A stretch of 9,200 nt of DNA. It comes from JBAWVR01 sp037147155. Lineage in GTDB: Bacteria; Patescibacteriota; Minisyncoccia; Phycocordibacterales; GWA1-40-21. How positions within the stretch are numbered: position 1 is the first letter of the stretch; each line of letters begins with the position of its first letter. The stretch is taken from contig JBAWVR010000031.1 of assembly GCA_037147155.1 (NCBI GenBank), positions 1-9,200 of the forward strand. The letters are read 5' to 3'. Both the position numbers and the translations under genes were made by a program. This document shows, piece after piece, positions 1-6,434 of the stretch. The notes beneath the pieces are model-generated. The model saw nothing but the letters and a program-made list of their open reading frames with translations. It was not told the DNA's origin and ran no database searches.

Positions 1-786
1 ATTTATATAGCTATTTTTATTCTCGGTACAATTATTGGTAGTTTTTTGAATGTGGTGATTTATCGCTACAAGACTGGTTGGTCCATTATCTCTGGTCGTT
101 CGCGCTGTATGAGTTGTGGCCATGAATTGGCCTGGTTTGAATTATTGCCAGTATTTAGTTTTATTTTTCTTGGCGGACGTTGCCTCAAGTGTCATTCAAA
201 GATTTCTTGGCAATATATCACAGTAGAATTACTCACCGCAATACTATTCATTTTAGCTTTTTGGCATGATGGAGGACTTTTAAATTGGTCTCAGGTTTTG
301 TTTAGTTGGATTATCATTTCTCTCCTAATAGTAATCGGAGTTTACGACTGGCGCCATAAAATCATCCCAGATCACTTCGTGTACACTTTGATTATTCTTG
401 GTTTTTTCTATCAAATTTTAACAAATTGGGTTTGGCCGTTTGATCTCATCTTCGTAAATGCCATCTTGTCAGGACTCTATGTAACCGCTCCATTGGCTTT
501 CCTGTGGCTTATTTCTCGCGGGCGTTGGATGGGGTTCGGAGACGTAAAATTAACTCTCGGACTTGGTTGGTGGCTCGGGCTAACTCTTGGTTTCTATGGA
601 TTAATCTGGTCATTTTGGCTCGGAGCAATCTTTGGTGTTTTGGCGGTAGCTTTTAAATGGACTCAGTTTGGTAAACAGATTACTTTTAAAAACGAAATTC
701 CTTTTGCTCCATTTTTGATTTTGGGTTTTGCTTTGGTGTATTTTACGGGTATCGGAATTAATTTTATGCAATTTTTAATTAAATGA
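1..786 (+). CDS. pilD: Prepilin peptidase (A24 family), 5' end outside window
   Basis: Membrane aspartic protease that cleaves the leader of type IV prepilins/pseudopilins after Gly; in many relatives it also N-methylates the new N-terminus. The frame is open from base 1 and reads through the family's N-terminal signature GSFLNVVIYR, so the true start lies just upstream; the TTG at 46 sits inside this conserved helix and is not the start. Counting from that TTG, a zinc-binding tetracysteine is seen as C21-x2-C24 and C46-x2-C49. The two catalytic aspartates are D101 (in YDWRHKIIPD) and D166 (in GFGDVK). Several hydrophobic segments fit a polytopic inner-membrane protein. At 261 codons it is close to full family length, so only a few residues are missing. 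The stop overlaps the next start as ATGA, which suggests translational coupling to its likely substrates, the four pseudopilins downstream. Confidence 0.95.
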   Translation: MYIAIFILGTIIGSFLNVVIYRYKTGWSIISGRSRCMSCGHELAWFELLPVFSFIFLGGRCLKCHSKISWQYITVELLTAILFILAFWHDGGLLNWSQVLFSWIIISLLIVIGVYDWRHKIIPDHFVYTLIILGFFYQILTNWVWPFDLIFVNAILSGLYVTAPLAFLWLISRGRWMGFGDVKLTLGLGWWLGLTLGFYGLIWSFWLGAIFGVLAVAFKWTQFGKQITFKNEIPFAPFLILGFALVYFTGIGINFMQFLIK

Positions 787-1535
787 GTAAACTGACAAAA
801 AAACATAATTTAAGGTTGGGGCTTGCCCGTGCTGTGACTTTTGGCTTCAGCAGATTTGTTCGGATTTTCGATATGACCAAAGAATCTCTATTGAGATTAA
901 AAACAAAAATGGTCAACCTATTTTGTTTTAAAGCCGAACAAAGACAAAAGTCTACTGCTGGGTTTACACTGATTGAACTCATGGTAACTTTGTCTATTTT
1001 TGTAATTGTATCTGGAATTGTTTTGTTTAATCAAGGCAAATTTAACAGTTCGATAGTTTTAACCAACTTGGCTTATGATGTTGCTTTGGGTATTCGCCAA
1101 GCACAAATCTTTGGTGTGTCTGGTAAAGTTGGAAGTTCTGCTCTGGGTATTAAGCCTCAGTATGGAGTCAACTTCAAAGCTGGAGCTTATAGTGCCGATA
1201 CGGTCCAATTTAAAATGTTTTCTGATGCTGACAACAATTTTTATTTAACCTCTGAAAACGAAACGCTGGAAACGATGAAGATCAGTCGTGGCAATTATAT
1301 TTCTAAGATTAGTATTTTTAGTAATGTTAGTGGCCAATGGACTGATGTGAATAATCTATCTATTGTTTTTCGTCGTCCAGAAGCTGAAGCATATTTTTAT
1401 TCTACCTCAATCAGTAATCAAGTTTTGTCTAATGAATATAGTGAGGTTAAAATAAGAGTTACTTCGGATGCTAACCCGGAAAGTTTTAGAAATATTGTTG
1501 TCACTAAAATAGGATTAATTTATGTGGAAAAATAA
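783..1535 (+). CDS. GspH/FimT-like pseudopilin with long inserted leader
   Basis: Minor (pseudo)pilin of 250 aa. The cleavage site is G60|FTLIE with the conserved Glu at mature position 5 (E65), followed by a hydrophobic helix of about 20 residues and a variable C-terminal domain. The segment after the helix (residues about 80-115, with the ALGIRQAQ stretch) resembles GspH/FimT proteins, which prime pilus assembly. The leader is 60 residues, far longer than the 12-residue leaders of the next two pseudopilins, because residues 13-59 are encoded by a 141-bp repeat shared with the gene at 2706. Without it the leader would be the ordinary MSKLTKKHNLRLG. In-frame ATGs inside the repeat at 873 and 909 could give shorter leaders (30 and 18 residues) but have no visible Shine-Dalgarno. 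I chose 783 because it overlaps the pilD stop (ATGA). The subtype is a family-level guess; its status as a pseudopilin is secure. Confidence 0.88.
   Translation: MSKLTKKHNLRLGLARAVTFGFSRFVRIFDMTKESLLRLKTKMVNLFCFKAEQRQKSTAGFTLIELMVTLSIFVIVSGIVLFNQGKFNSSIVLTNLAYDVALGIRQAQIFGVSGKVGSSALGIKPQYGVNFKAGAYSADTVQFKMFSDADNNFYLTSENETLETMKISRGNYISKISIFSNVSGQWTDVNNLSIVFRRPEAEAYFYSTSISNQVLSNEYSEVKIRVTSDANPESFRNIVVTKIGLIYVEK
819..962 (+). repeat. Protein-coding palindromic element, copy A
   Basis: In-frame 141-bp module bounded by GGG (Gly) codons at 819-821 and 960-962. It matches copy B at 2745-2888 with no gaps and about 20 mismatches over 146 nt by eye. Nested inverted repeats are visible: 836-843 with 945-952 (GACTTTTG/CAAAAGTC), 855-863 with 934-942 (TTTGTTCGG/CCGAACAAA), 874-879 with 910-915 (TGACCA/TGGTCA) and 883-888 with 893-898 (AATCTC/GAGATT). 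The encoded peptide is basic, with ARAVTFGF near its start and EQRQKSTAG at its end. The reverse strand is also open, as expected for a palindrome. It behaves like an element that spreads within coding sequence; mobility is inferred from two copies only. Confidence 0.85.
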
Positions 1536-2154
1536 AAATACTAAATTAACTGCTGGGTTCACTTTAATCGAGACACTTGTAGCGATTGGTCTTTTTTCTG
1601 TCGTTATGTCAGTGGCGTTTGGCACGCTCTTGGTAATGGTGGATGCCAACGCTAAATCTCAGGCCATAAAAACCGCTGTTAATAATGTTAACTTTGCCCT
1701 CGATCTCGTGTCTAATGCTATTGAAACTAGCGTTCCGGATTACGGAGGTGTTAATGGTAGTGTTGATTGTTACCCCAACCAAACATATGTGGATAATCAC
1801 ACTCAGACAGATAATTGCCCGTCTGGTGGTTCTGGTCTTGTTTTTTTTCGTGAAATGAGTAATAACGCAACTCCACCGGTAAACGTAAAAGTACAGTATG
1901 AGATTTTAGTGCATGATCGTTCCGATTCAACTAAGGGTATGGGTGTATTTTTACGTCGTGGTGGTTATAGTTCTCCCGAAATATCACTTTTGCCAGACAA
2001 TGTTAAAGTTATGAATGATAAACCGTTTTATGTTTTAACAGACGCATCTACTGGCCGTGAAAGGGTTATGATGACTCTGAAAGGTGAAGTGTCTGGCAAT
2101 AAAGGTAATACTGATTTCGTTTTGCAAACCAGTGTTTCTAAAACCGGTATATAA
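1522..2154 (+). CDS. PilW/GspJ-like pseudopilin
   Basis: A 210-aa minor pseudopilin with a classic short leader, MWKNKNTKLTAG, cleaved before FTLIE (Glu at mature position 5), then a hydrophobic helix to about residue 37. The region after the helix (NNVNFALDLVSNAIETS) is the kind seen in PilW/GspJ proteins, where residues 45-60 continue the N-terminal helix. The C-terminal half has one cysteine pair (C83 and C94, in DCYP and DNCPSGG) that could form a disulphide outside the membrane. It overlaps the preceding gene by 14 nt in another frame, supporting one transcript. It lacks the 141-bp module, although its TAG-F codons (1549-1560) match the module's right-hand end. The PilW/GspJ label is tentative. 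Confidence 0.85.
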   Translation: MWKNKNTKLTAGFTLIETLVAIGLFSVVMSVAFGTLLVMVDANAKSQAIKTAVNNVNFALDLVSNAIETSVPDYGGVNGSVDCYPNQTYVDNHTQTDNCPSGGSGLVFFREMSNNATPPVNVKVQYEILVHDRSDSTKGMGVFLRRGGYSSPEISLLPDNVKVMNDKPFYVLTDASTGRERVMMTLKGEVSGNKGNTDFVLQTSVSKTGI

Positions 2155-2160
2155 TTTATT

Positions 2161-2703
2161 ATGAATAAACTTATTAAACAAAAAAGTAACAAGGGGTTTA
2201 CATTGGTAGAAACACTAGTGGCTATTTCCATATTGATGATTGCTATAGTAGCTCCGATGACCATTGTACAGAACGGTCTAACGGCTGCTGGATATGCCAA
2301 ACAACAAATGATCGCTGATTTCTTGGCTCAAGAGGCTTTAGAATATGTGAAATACACCAGAGATATAAATGGTTTGGCTGATAAAAACACAACTGGAGCC
2401 GGTGGTACAGTAGATAATTGGTTGAGTGGTTTGAATGAATGTGTCTCCCCAAGTTATTGTATTATTGATCCAGTCACTAATAAAGTTATGATTAATAATA
2501 ATGAACCACTTTATTATTATGATGGTTTGTATCAATACAATTCAGTTGGTGGTAGTGCCGCCGTCACACCTTTTACTCGAAAGTTGACTATAGTTAAAAA
2601 TTATAAGAATGAAGACCAAGCTAAAGTAACTGTGATAGTGGACTGGACTGGGAAAAATAGCGGGCAAGTAATTATAGATTATTATATTTTAAATTGGCGC
2701 TAA
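2161..2703 (+). CDS. PilV/GspI-like pseudopilin
   Basis: A 180-aa minor pseudopilin. Leader MNKLIKQKSNKG is followed by FTLVETLVAISIL, with Glu at mature position 5 and a hydrophobic helix to about residue 36. The sequence after it (AKQQMIADFLAQEALEYVKYTRD) is typical of the PilV/GspI group, where a short helix with AxxLAQEGLE-like wording follows the membrane segment. A possible disulphide pair is C94 and C101. The start is 6 nt after the preceding stop. No Shine-Dalgarno is visible in AATTTATT, so it probably relies on coupling. The leader is normal and carries no inserted module, which makes it a useful comparison for the two enlarged leaders in the operon. Confidence 0.85.
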   Translation: MNKLIKQKSNKGFTLVETLVAISILMIAIVAPMTIVQNGLTAAGYAKQQMIADFLAQEALEYVKYTRDINGLADKNTTGAGGTVDNWLSGLNECVSPSYCIIDPVTNKVMINNNEPLYYYDGLYQYNSVGGSAAVTPFTRKLTIVKNYKNEDQAKVTVIVDWTGKNSGQVIIDYYILNWR

Positions 2704-2705
2704 TT

Positions 2706-3407
2706 ATGAAAAAACAAAATATAAAAAAAAATATGTCTGCTGCTGGGCCTGCCCGTGCTGTGACTTTTGGCTTCAATCATTTTGTTCGGAGTTTCGGTAT
2801 ATCTAAAGAATCTCTATTAAGTTTGAAAACAAAAATGGTCAACAAATTATCTATTAAAACCGAACAAAGACAAAAGTCTACTGCTGGGTTCGCTATACTG
2901 TTTGCTGTTTTGATTTCCAGCTTACTCTTGGTGTTGGGATTTTCTGTTTTTAATATTTCTCTGAAAGAATTATTTATTTCAAACTTTACATCAGACTCCA
3001 AAAAGGCAATTTTTGCTGCCAAGAGTGCTATTGAGTGTGCTTTGTACTGGCAAAAGAAGGGTAAAATTTTGACCGCCGAGAATACCAGTTGGGCTGGAAT
3101 GACTTGTGGTGATGGTAACATAGTTCAACTTAACGGCACAACTCCAGATTTTGACAAAACAAAATTTGCTAACGGTAATAAAAAAAATATCACTTTTAAG
3201 ATGTATAATACTATGCCAACAAGTGGCACAGATTCCAATGATGCTTGTGCTATTGCTGATATTGAGGTCACAGCCAATAGTGCTGAACCTTTTGGTTATC
3301 TGGCCAAATTAACTGTTAGGGGTTATAATCGTTGTACTTTGGGTACAGACAGCCAAGGTCAAACTGATCAGAGATTAGTGGAAAAAAGTTACGTTTTAGG
3401 TATCTAA
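2706..3407 (+). CDS. PilX-like pseudopilin with long inserted leader
   Basis: A 233-aa protein whose hydrophobic start G61|FAILFAVLISSLLLVLGF resembles PilX-type minor pilins common in Patescibacteria. After the helix it has FNISLKELFISN, then KAIFAAKSAIECALYW, a recognisable PilX-like stretch. Mature position 5 is Phe, not Glu; lack of Glu5 is known in GspK/PilX-type members, which sit at the pilus tip. I chose ATG 2706; an upstream TTG at 2694 lies inside the previous gene. Residues 14-60 are encoded by copy B of the 141-bp module; without it the leader would be MKKQNIKKNMSAAG. The module's own in-frame ATG (2835) would give an 18-residue leader. The gene ends one base before ligA. Confidence 0.85.
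   Translation: MKKQNIKKNMSAAGPARAVTFGFNHFVRSFGISKESLLSLKTKMVNKLSIKTEQRQKSTAGFAILFAVLISSLLLVLGFSVFNISLKELFISNFTSDSKKAIFAAKSAIECALYWQKKGKILTAENTSWAGMTCGDGNIVQLNGTTPDFDKTKFANGNKKNITFKMYNTMPTSGTDSNDACAIADIEVTANSAEPFGYLAKLTVRGYNRCTLGTDSQGQTDQRLVEKSYVLGI
2745..2888 (+). repeat. Protein-coding palindromic element, copy B
   Basis: Second copy of the 141-bp in-frame module, again bounded by GGG Gly codons (2745-2747 and 2886-2888) immediately before the prepilin cleavage site. Outer palindrome arms are intact: 2762-2769 with 2871-2878 and 2781-2789 with 2860-2868. The inner arms seen in copy A (TGACCA, AATCTC) have decayed. The 12-nt segments at 2736-2747 and 2877-2888 are direct repeats with one mismatch, encoding SAAG and STAG, and look like a target duplication or a preferred target. 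The host gene's mature domain is unrelated to that of the gene hosting copy A, so the shared module is not simple gene duplication. Confidence 0.85.
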
Positions 3408-3408
3408 T

Positions 3409-5424
3409 ATGGTTGAAAAAGAAGTTACAGAACGTTATGAAAAATTAAAGAAAACGGTGAATCATCATCGTTATCTTTATTATGTTTTGGACAATCCGCA
3501 GATTTCGGATAGCGCTTATGATACTTTGATTCACGAGATTATTGAGATTGAAGAAAAATATCCGGAGCTAGTGACTCCAAATAGTCCGACTCAGCGCGTG
3601 GGTGATGTACCGCTCAAGGAGTTCAAGAAGATTAAACACCAAGTACCACAATGGTCTTTTGATGACATTTTTGATTATGAAGATTTGAAGAAATGGGAAG
3701 AGAAGGTTTTGAGAATGGCGGAAAAAGAAAATGTGGCGGACAAGTCATTGTCGTATTGTTGCGAGTTGAAGATTGATGGTCTCAAGGTGATTTTGACTTA
3801 CAAAAAAGGACAGCTGGTTTCAGCTGCTACTCGCGGTGATGGGGAGATTGGTGAAGATGTGACCCAGAATATTCGCACGATTCAATCTGTGCCAACTGAG
3901 CTCACCGAACCAATGGATTTAATTGCTGTAGGGGAAATTTGGCTCAATAAAAAAGAATTGGCGAGAATAAATAGTGAACGCGAGAAAACAGGTGAGCAAC
4001 TTTTTGCTAATACTCGCAATGCTGCTGCTGGTACCATTCGCCAGCTTGACTCCAAGATTACCGCCTCACGCAAATTGGATACTTTTATCTATGATATTGA
4101 TTATTTAGTTGGTGGGGAATTACCGGATAGCCAGGAAGGTGAATTGGAGTTGTTGTCCAAGCTTGGGTTCAAAGTTAATCAGGATAGAAAAGTTTGTAAA
4201 AATATTGAGGAAATTCAAAAGGTCTACGAATCTTGGATCAAGAGAAAAGACAGACAAGATTTTGGTATTGACGGTCTGGTCATCAAAGTAAATTCTCGCC
4301 AAGTGCAGGAAGCTTTGGGTTATACCGCCAAGTCTCCACGTTGGGGTGTGGCTTATAAATTCCCGGCTGAACAAGTGACGACCGTGGTAGAGGATATCGT
4401 TCTTCAGGTGGGACGTACAGGGGTGATTACACCAGTGGCTCAGCTTCGCCCGGTTTTGGTGGCTGGTTCTACCGTCTCTCGCGCGACACTGCACAATGAA
4501 GATGAAATAAAAAGATTGGATGTTCGCATCGGAGACACTGTAATTTTGCAAAAGGCCGGGGATGTGATTCCAGATATTGTGGAAGTGGTAACCAGTTTGC
4601 GTACTGGTAAAGAAAAGCCATATCAGTTTCCAGAATTTGTTTCAGCTTGTGGTGGTGATGGCAGGATTGAAAGAGTGCCTGGTCAGGTCGCTTATCGTTG
4701 TGTGGACAAAAATTCTTTTGCCGCTCAGGAGCGCAAATTCTATTATTTTGTGTCAAAGAAATGTTTTAATATGGATGGTTTGGGTCCCAAGATTATTGAT
4801 GCTTTGCTCGAGAATAATTTGATTACTGATTATGCTGACATTTTTACACTAAAGCGTGGAGATTTGTTAGCCCTACCAAGATTTGCCGAAAAGTCTGTAG
4901 ATAATATTTTGGAATCAGTCGCTAAAGCTCGCAAGGTGACCTTGGCTCGATTCATTGCTTCACTCTCTATTCCACAAATTGGTGAGGAGACAGCTCGTGA
5001 TTTGTCCGACAAGATTGGTTCGATTGAAAAGATTCGCAATATGACTGAAGAAGAACTTCAGAGTATTGAAGGTGTCGGTCCAATATCTTCTCGCGAGATT
5101 GTTGAGTGGTTCAAAGACAAGAAAAATATTAAAACTCTAGATAGGTTATTGGCTCAAGTAGAGATTGAAAAAGGTGAGCAAAATTCCAAAGGTGGAAAAC
5201 TGTCTGGTATGTCTTTTGTTCTGACTGGTACTATGGAAAAATATTCTCGTGATGAAGCCAAAGATATAATTCGTGGTTTGGGTGGGGATGTTAATGAATC
5301 TGTTTCAAAGAATACTACTTACGTGGTGGCGGGGGAGAATGCTGGATCAAAATTGGAGAAGGCAGAGAAATTGGGGGTAAAAGTACTTACTGAGAGCCAG
5401 TTTCTTGACCTTGTGAAAGTTTAG
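3409..5424 (+). CDS. ligA: NAD-dependent DNA ligase
   Basis: Seals nicks in DNA during replication and repair, using NAD+ to adenylate its active-site lysine. The 671 residues match the usual bacterial LigA length. Domains in order: Ia (N-terminal, binds NMN; HHRYYLYY-like HHRYLYYVLD at residues 19-28), adenylation domain with K121 in ELKIDG, OB domain (GRTGVITPVAQLRPV, about 345-360), zinc-finger region, helix-hairpin-helix repeats (about 484-575) and a C-terminal BRCT domain (about 597-671). The zinc finger is unusual: at the positions expected for four Cys only C414 and C431 remain, with V411 and S436 replacing the other two. It starts one base after the PilX-like gene with no Shine-Dalgarno, so it is probably co-transcribed with the pilus operon. 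A hairpin terminator follows. Confidence 0.97.
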   Translation: MVEKEVTERYEKLKKTVNHHRYLYYVLDNPQISDSAYDTLIHEIIEIEEKYPELVTPNSPTQRVGDVPLKEFKKIKHQVPQWSFDDIFDYEDLKKWEEKVLRMAEKENVADKSLSYCCELKIDGLKVILTYKKGQLVSAATRGDGEIGEDVTQNIRTIQSVPTELTEPMDLIAVGEIWLNKKELARINSEREKTGEQLFANTRNAAAGTIRQLDSKITASRKLDTFIYDIDYLVGGELPDSQEGELELLSKLGFKVNQDRKVCKNIEEIQKVYESWIKRKDRQDFGIDGLVIKVNSRQVQEALGYTAKSPRWGVAYKFPAEQVTTVVEDIVLQVGRTGVITPVAQLRPVLVAGSTVSRATLHNEDEIKRLDVRIGDTVILQKAGDVIPDIVEVVTSLRTGKEKPYQFPEFVSACGGDGRIERVPGQVAYRCVDKNSFAAQERKFYYFVSKKCFNMDGLGPKIIDALLENNLITDYADIFTLKRGDLLALPRFAEKSVDNILESVAKARKVTLARFIASLSIPQIGEETARDLSDKIGSIEKIRNMTEEELQSIEGVGPISSREIVEWFKDKKNIKTLDRLLAQVEIEKGEQNSKGGKLSGMSFVLTGTMEKYSRDEAKDIIRGLGGDVNESVSKNTTYVVAGENAGSKLEKAEKLGVKVLTESQFLDLVKV

Positions 5425-5459
5425 CCTTAAGCACCTCAAAATATGGCTTAAAATAACAT

Positions 5460-5490
5460 CAGACCAAGGACCGACCTTGGTCTGGTTTCT
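5460..5490 (+). terminator. Rho-independent terminator after ligA
   Basis: A 9-10 bp perfect stem, AGACCAAGG (5461-5469) with CCTTGGTCT (5475-5483), extended by C5460-G5484, with loop ACCGA. The T-rich tail GGTTTCTT is weak, but the position 35 nt after the ligA stop and just before a new promoter fits termination of the pilus-ligA operon. Confidence 0.7.
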
Positions 5491-5494
5491 TGTA

Positions 5495-5523
5495 TTGACA
5501 TATAGAGTATATTATGATATACT
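5495..5523 (+). promoter_or_regulatory. Near-consensus sigma70-type promoter
   Basis: TTGACA (5495-5500), a 17-nt spacer and TATACT (5518-5523), preceded by an extended -10 TG at 5515-5516. Only one base of the two hexamers differs from consensus. Transcription should start near 5530, giving a 5' leader of about 70 nt that can fold a small hairpin (5543-5547 with 5564-5568, inner GCCT/AGGT) ahead of the ribosome binding site AAGGGAG (5589-5595). This is the strongest promoter in the window by sequence. Confidence 0.85.
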
Positions 5524-5600
5524 AAGCAGAGATGAGCAGATCACAGAGGCCTTTCAGGTTTCGTCTGTTCTGACTAGTCCATTGAAGAAAGGGAGTTATT

Positions 5601-5978
5601 ATGAAATTCTTATTCGCTCCGGTAAGTCGTTTGGGTTACTTTGTTGGAATTGTGTCCCTCATGCTTGTAACTATTTACTTTCCGAAGGGGACCCTGACAG
5701 CCCATGATAAAGTGCAAGCGGTTCAGTCGGAGACACAAAATCTGTCTGAAAAAATCGCGGGCCTGGAGCAGAAAATCATCAAGATGGAAATCAAGATGGC
5801 ACTCGTGGAAGCCGGATATCCAAATTCGCGTATTGACAAGGTCTTCAAGGAAACTGTCGGTAGCCGACACGGTTCTCTCCTTGAAGGTTATGGATTCTCC
5901 GCTCTGGCTAATGGGCAAGATCTCATTGGTTGGTACGGTGGTGAAAGATACCGCACCATCATTCGTGTCGTGAAGTAA
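5601..5978 (+). CDS. Small membrane-anchored coiled-coil protein, function unknown
   Basis: A 125-aa protein I do not recognise. Visible parts: a short basic N-terminus (K2, R10), one hydrophobic segment (about residues 11-27) that could be a TM anchor or uncleaved signal, a charged heptad-like region (about 36-69, with NLSEKIAGLEQKIIKMEIKM) predicted as coiled coil, and a compact C-terminal part (70-125) with GYGF, DLIGWYGGERY and a final basic strand. The start is well supported by AAGGGAG six bases upstream, the best Shine-Dalgarno in the window. It stands alone between two terminators with its own near-consensus promoter, so it is probably an abundant single-gene product. G+C of about 47% is above that of the pilin genes and may reflect strong expression or a different origin. 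The coiled coil suggests an oligomeric envelope protein, but no function can be assigned. Confidence 0.8.
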   Translation: MKFLFAPVSRLGYFVGIVSLMLVTIYFPKGTLTAHDKVQAVQSETQNLSEKIAGLEQKIIKMEIKMALVEAGYPNSRIDKVFKETVGSRHGSLLEGYGFSALANGQDLIGWYGGERYRTIIRVVK

Positions 5979-5999
5979 TTCTTCCGACAAACCTTTCTC

Positions 6000-6033
6000 G
6001 GCCCCGACGCACAGCGCTCGGGGTCATTTTTTT
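6000..6033 (+). terminator. Rho-independent terminator
   Basis: GGCCCCGA (6000-6007) pairs with TCGGGGTC (6018-6025, one G-U pair). An inner CGC-ACA-GCG hairpin continues the stem past a one-base bulge, and a run of seven T follows (6027-6033). It ends the transcript of the small coiled-coil gene. Confidence 0.88.
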
Positions 6034-6052
6034 ATTACAATTTTTTATATTG

Positions 6053-6115
6053 AGCACCAAACTCGCGCCTGGCCATACCGAACGGTACGTTCGGGCGGTG
6101 AGAGAATTTGGTGCT
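6053..6115. repeat. Intergenic interrupted palindrome
   Basis: AGCACCAAA (6053-6061) is the exact inverse of TTTGGTGCT (6107-6115). In the centre CCGAACG (6078-6084) pairs with CGTTCGG (6088-6094) around loop GTA. The parts between pair only loosely (GCGCC with GGCGG). The tail TTTAATTT could make it a second terminator behind 6000-6033. It could also be a dispersed intergenic repeat or a protein-binding site upstream of gatC. The sequence does not decide between these. Confidence 0.6.
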
Positions 6116-6134
6116 TTTAATTTGGCTCTCTTTT

Positions 6135-6143
6135 TGCTATGAT
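6135..6143 (+). promoter_or_regulatory. Extended -10 promoter for gatC-gatA
   Basis: TGC followed by TATGAT (6138-6143) makes an extended -10 element. No convincing -35 is present (TTTTAA near 6115 is poor). The ATG of gatC at 6150 lies only 6 nt after the hexamer, at the expected transcription start, so the mRNA would be leaderless. Confidence 0.55.
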
Positions 6144-6149
6144 GGTTTT

Positions 6150-6428
6150 ATGATAAATGTAGAAGAAGTCCGCAAATTGGCTCAACTGGCTCGTATTGAT
6201 ATGGGTGAAGAAGAGCTGGCTAAAATCGCCAAAGAAATTGGTGATATTTTGGGTTATGTTGATCAGATTAAAACTGTGGCTGGAGAGGCTGAACGTGAAG
6301 TGTCAGCCCATCACAATATTACTCGCGACGATAATCAACCAAATAGTCCTGGCCAAAATACTGAAACTTTGGCGGCAGAATTCCCAAAGCGCGAGGGTAA
6401 TTTGTTAAAAGTTAAAAAGATTCTCTAA
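6150..6428 (+). CDS. gatC: Asp/Glu-tRNA amidotransferase subunit C
   Basis: Small subunit (92 aa, normal length) of the GatCAB complex that converts Glu-tRNA(Gln) to Gln-tRNA(Gln) and/or Asp-tRNA(Asn) to Asn-tRNA(Asn); GatC clamps GatA to GatB. Typical features: N-terminal helix EVRKLAQLARIDMGEEELA, the LGYVDQI segment at about residues 35-41, and a C-terminal tail ending FPKREGNLLKVKKIL. I chose ATG 6150 because MINVEEVRKLA matches the family start. An upstream in-frame ATG at 6108 would add 14 residues translated from the palindrome and promoter. No Shine-Dalgarno is possible if transcription starts at the -10-predicted site. gatA follows after 6 nt. Confidence 0.95.
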   Translation: MINVEEVRKLAQLARIDMGEEELAKIAKEIGDILGYVDQIKTVAGEAEREVSAHHNITRDDNQPNSPGQNTETLAAEFPKREGNLLKVKKIL

Positions 6429-6434
6429 ATCCAT

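Noticed and set aside
46..48. TTG as start of the prepilin peptidase
   Set aside because: It lies inside the conserved GSFLN motif and the frame is open back to base 1; the real start is outside the window.
2694..2705. TTG start for the PilX-like gene
   Set aside because: It overlaps the end of the preceding gene, while ATG 2706 gives a normal basic leader start.
779..3121. Open frames on the minus strand over the two repeat copies (779-982 and 2777-3121)
   Set aside because: They mirror each other because the repeat is palindromic and overlap well-supported pseudopilin genes; no start signals.
6108..6149. Upstream ATG for gatC adding 14 residues
   Set aside because: The extra residues would be translated from the palindrome and -10 promoter and do not fit the GatC family; ATG 6150 does.
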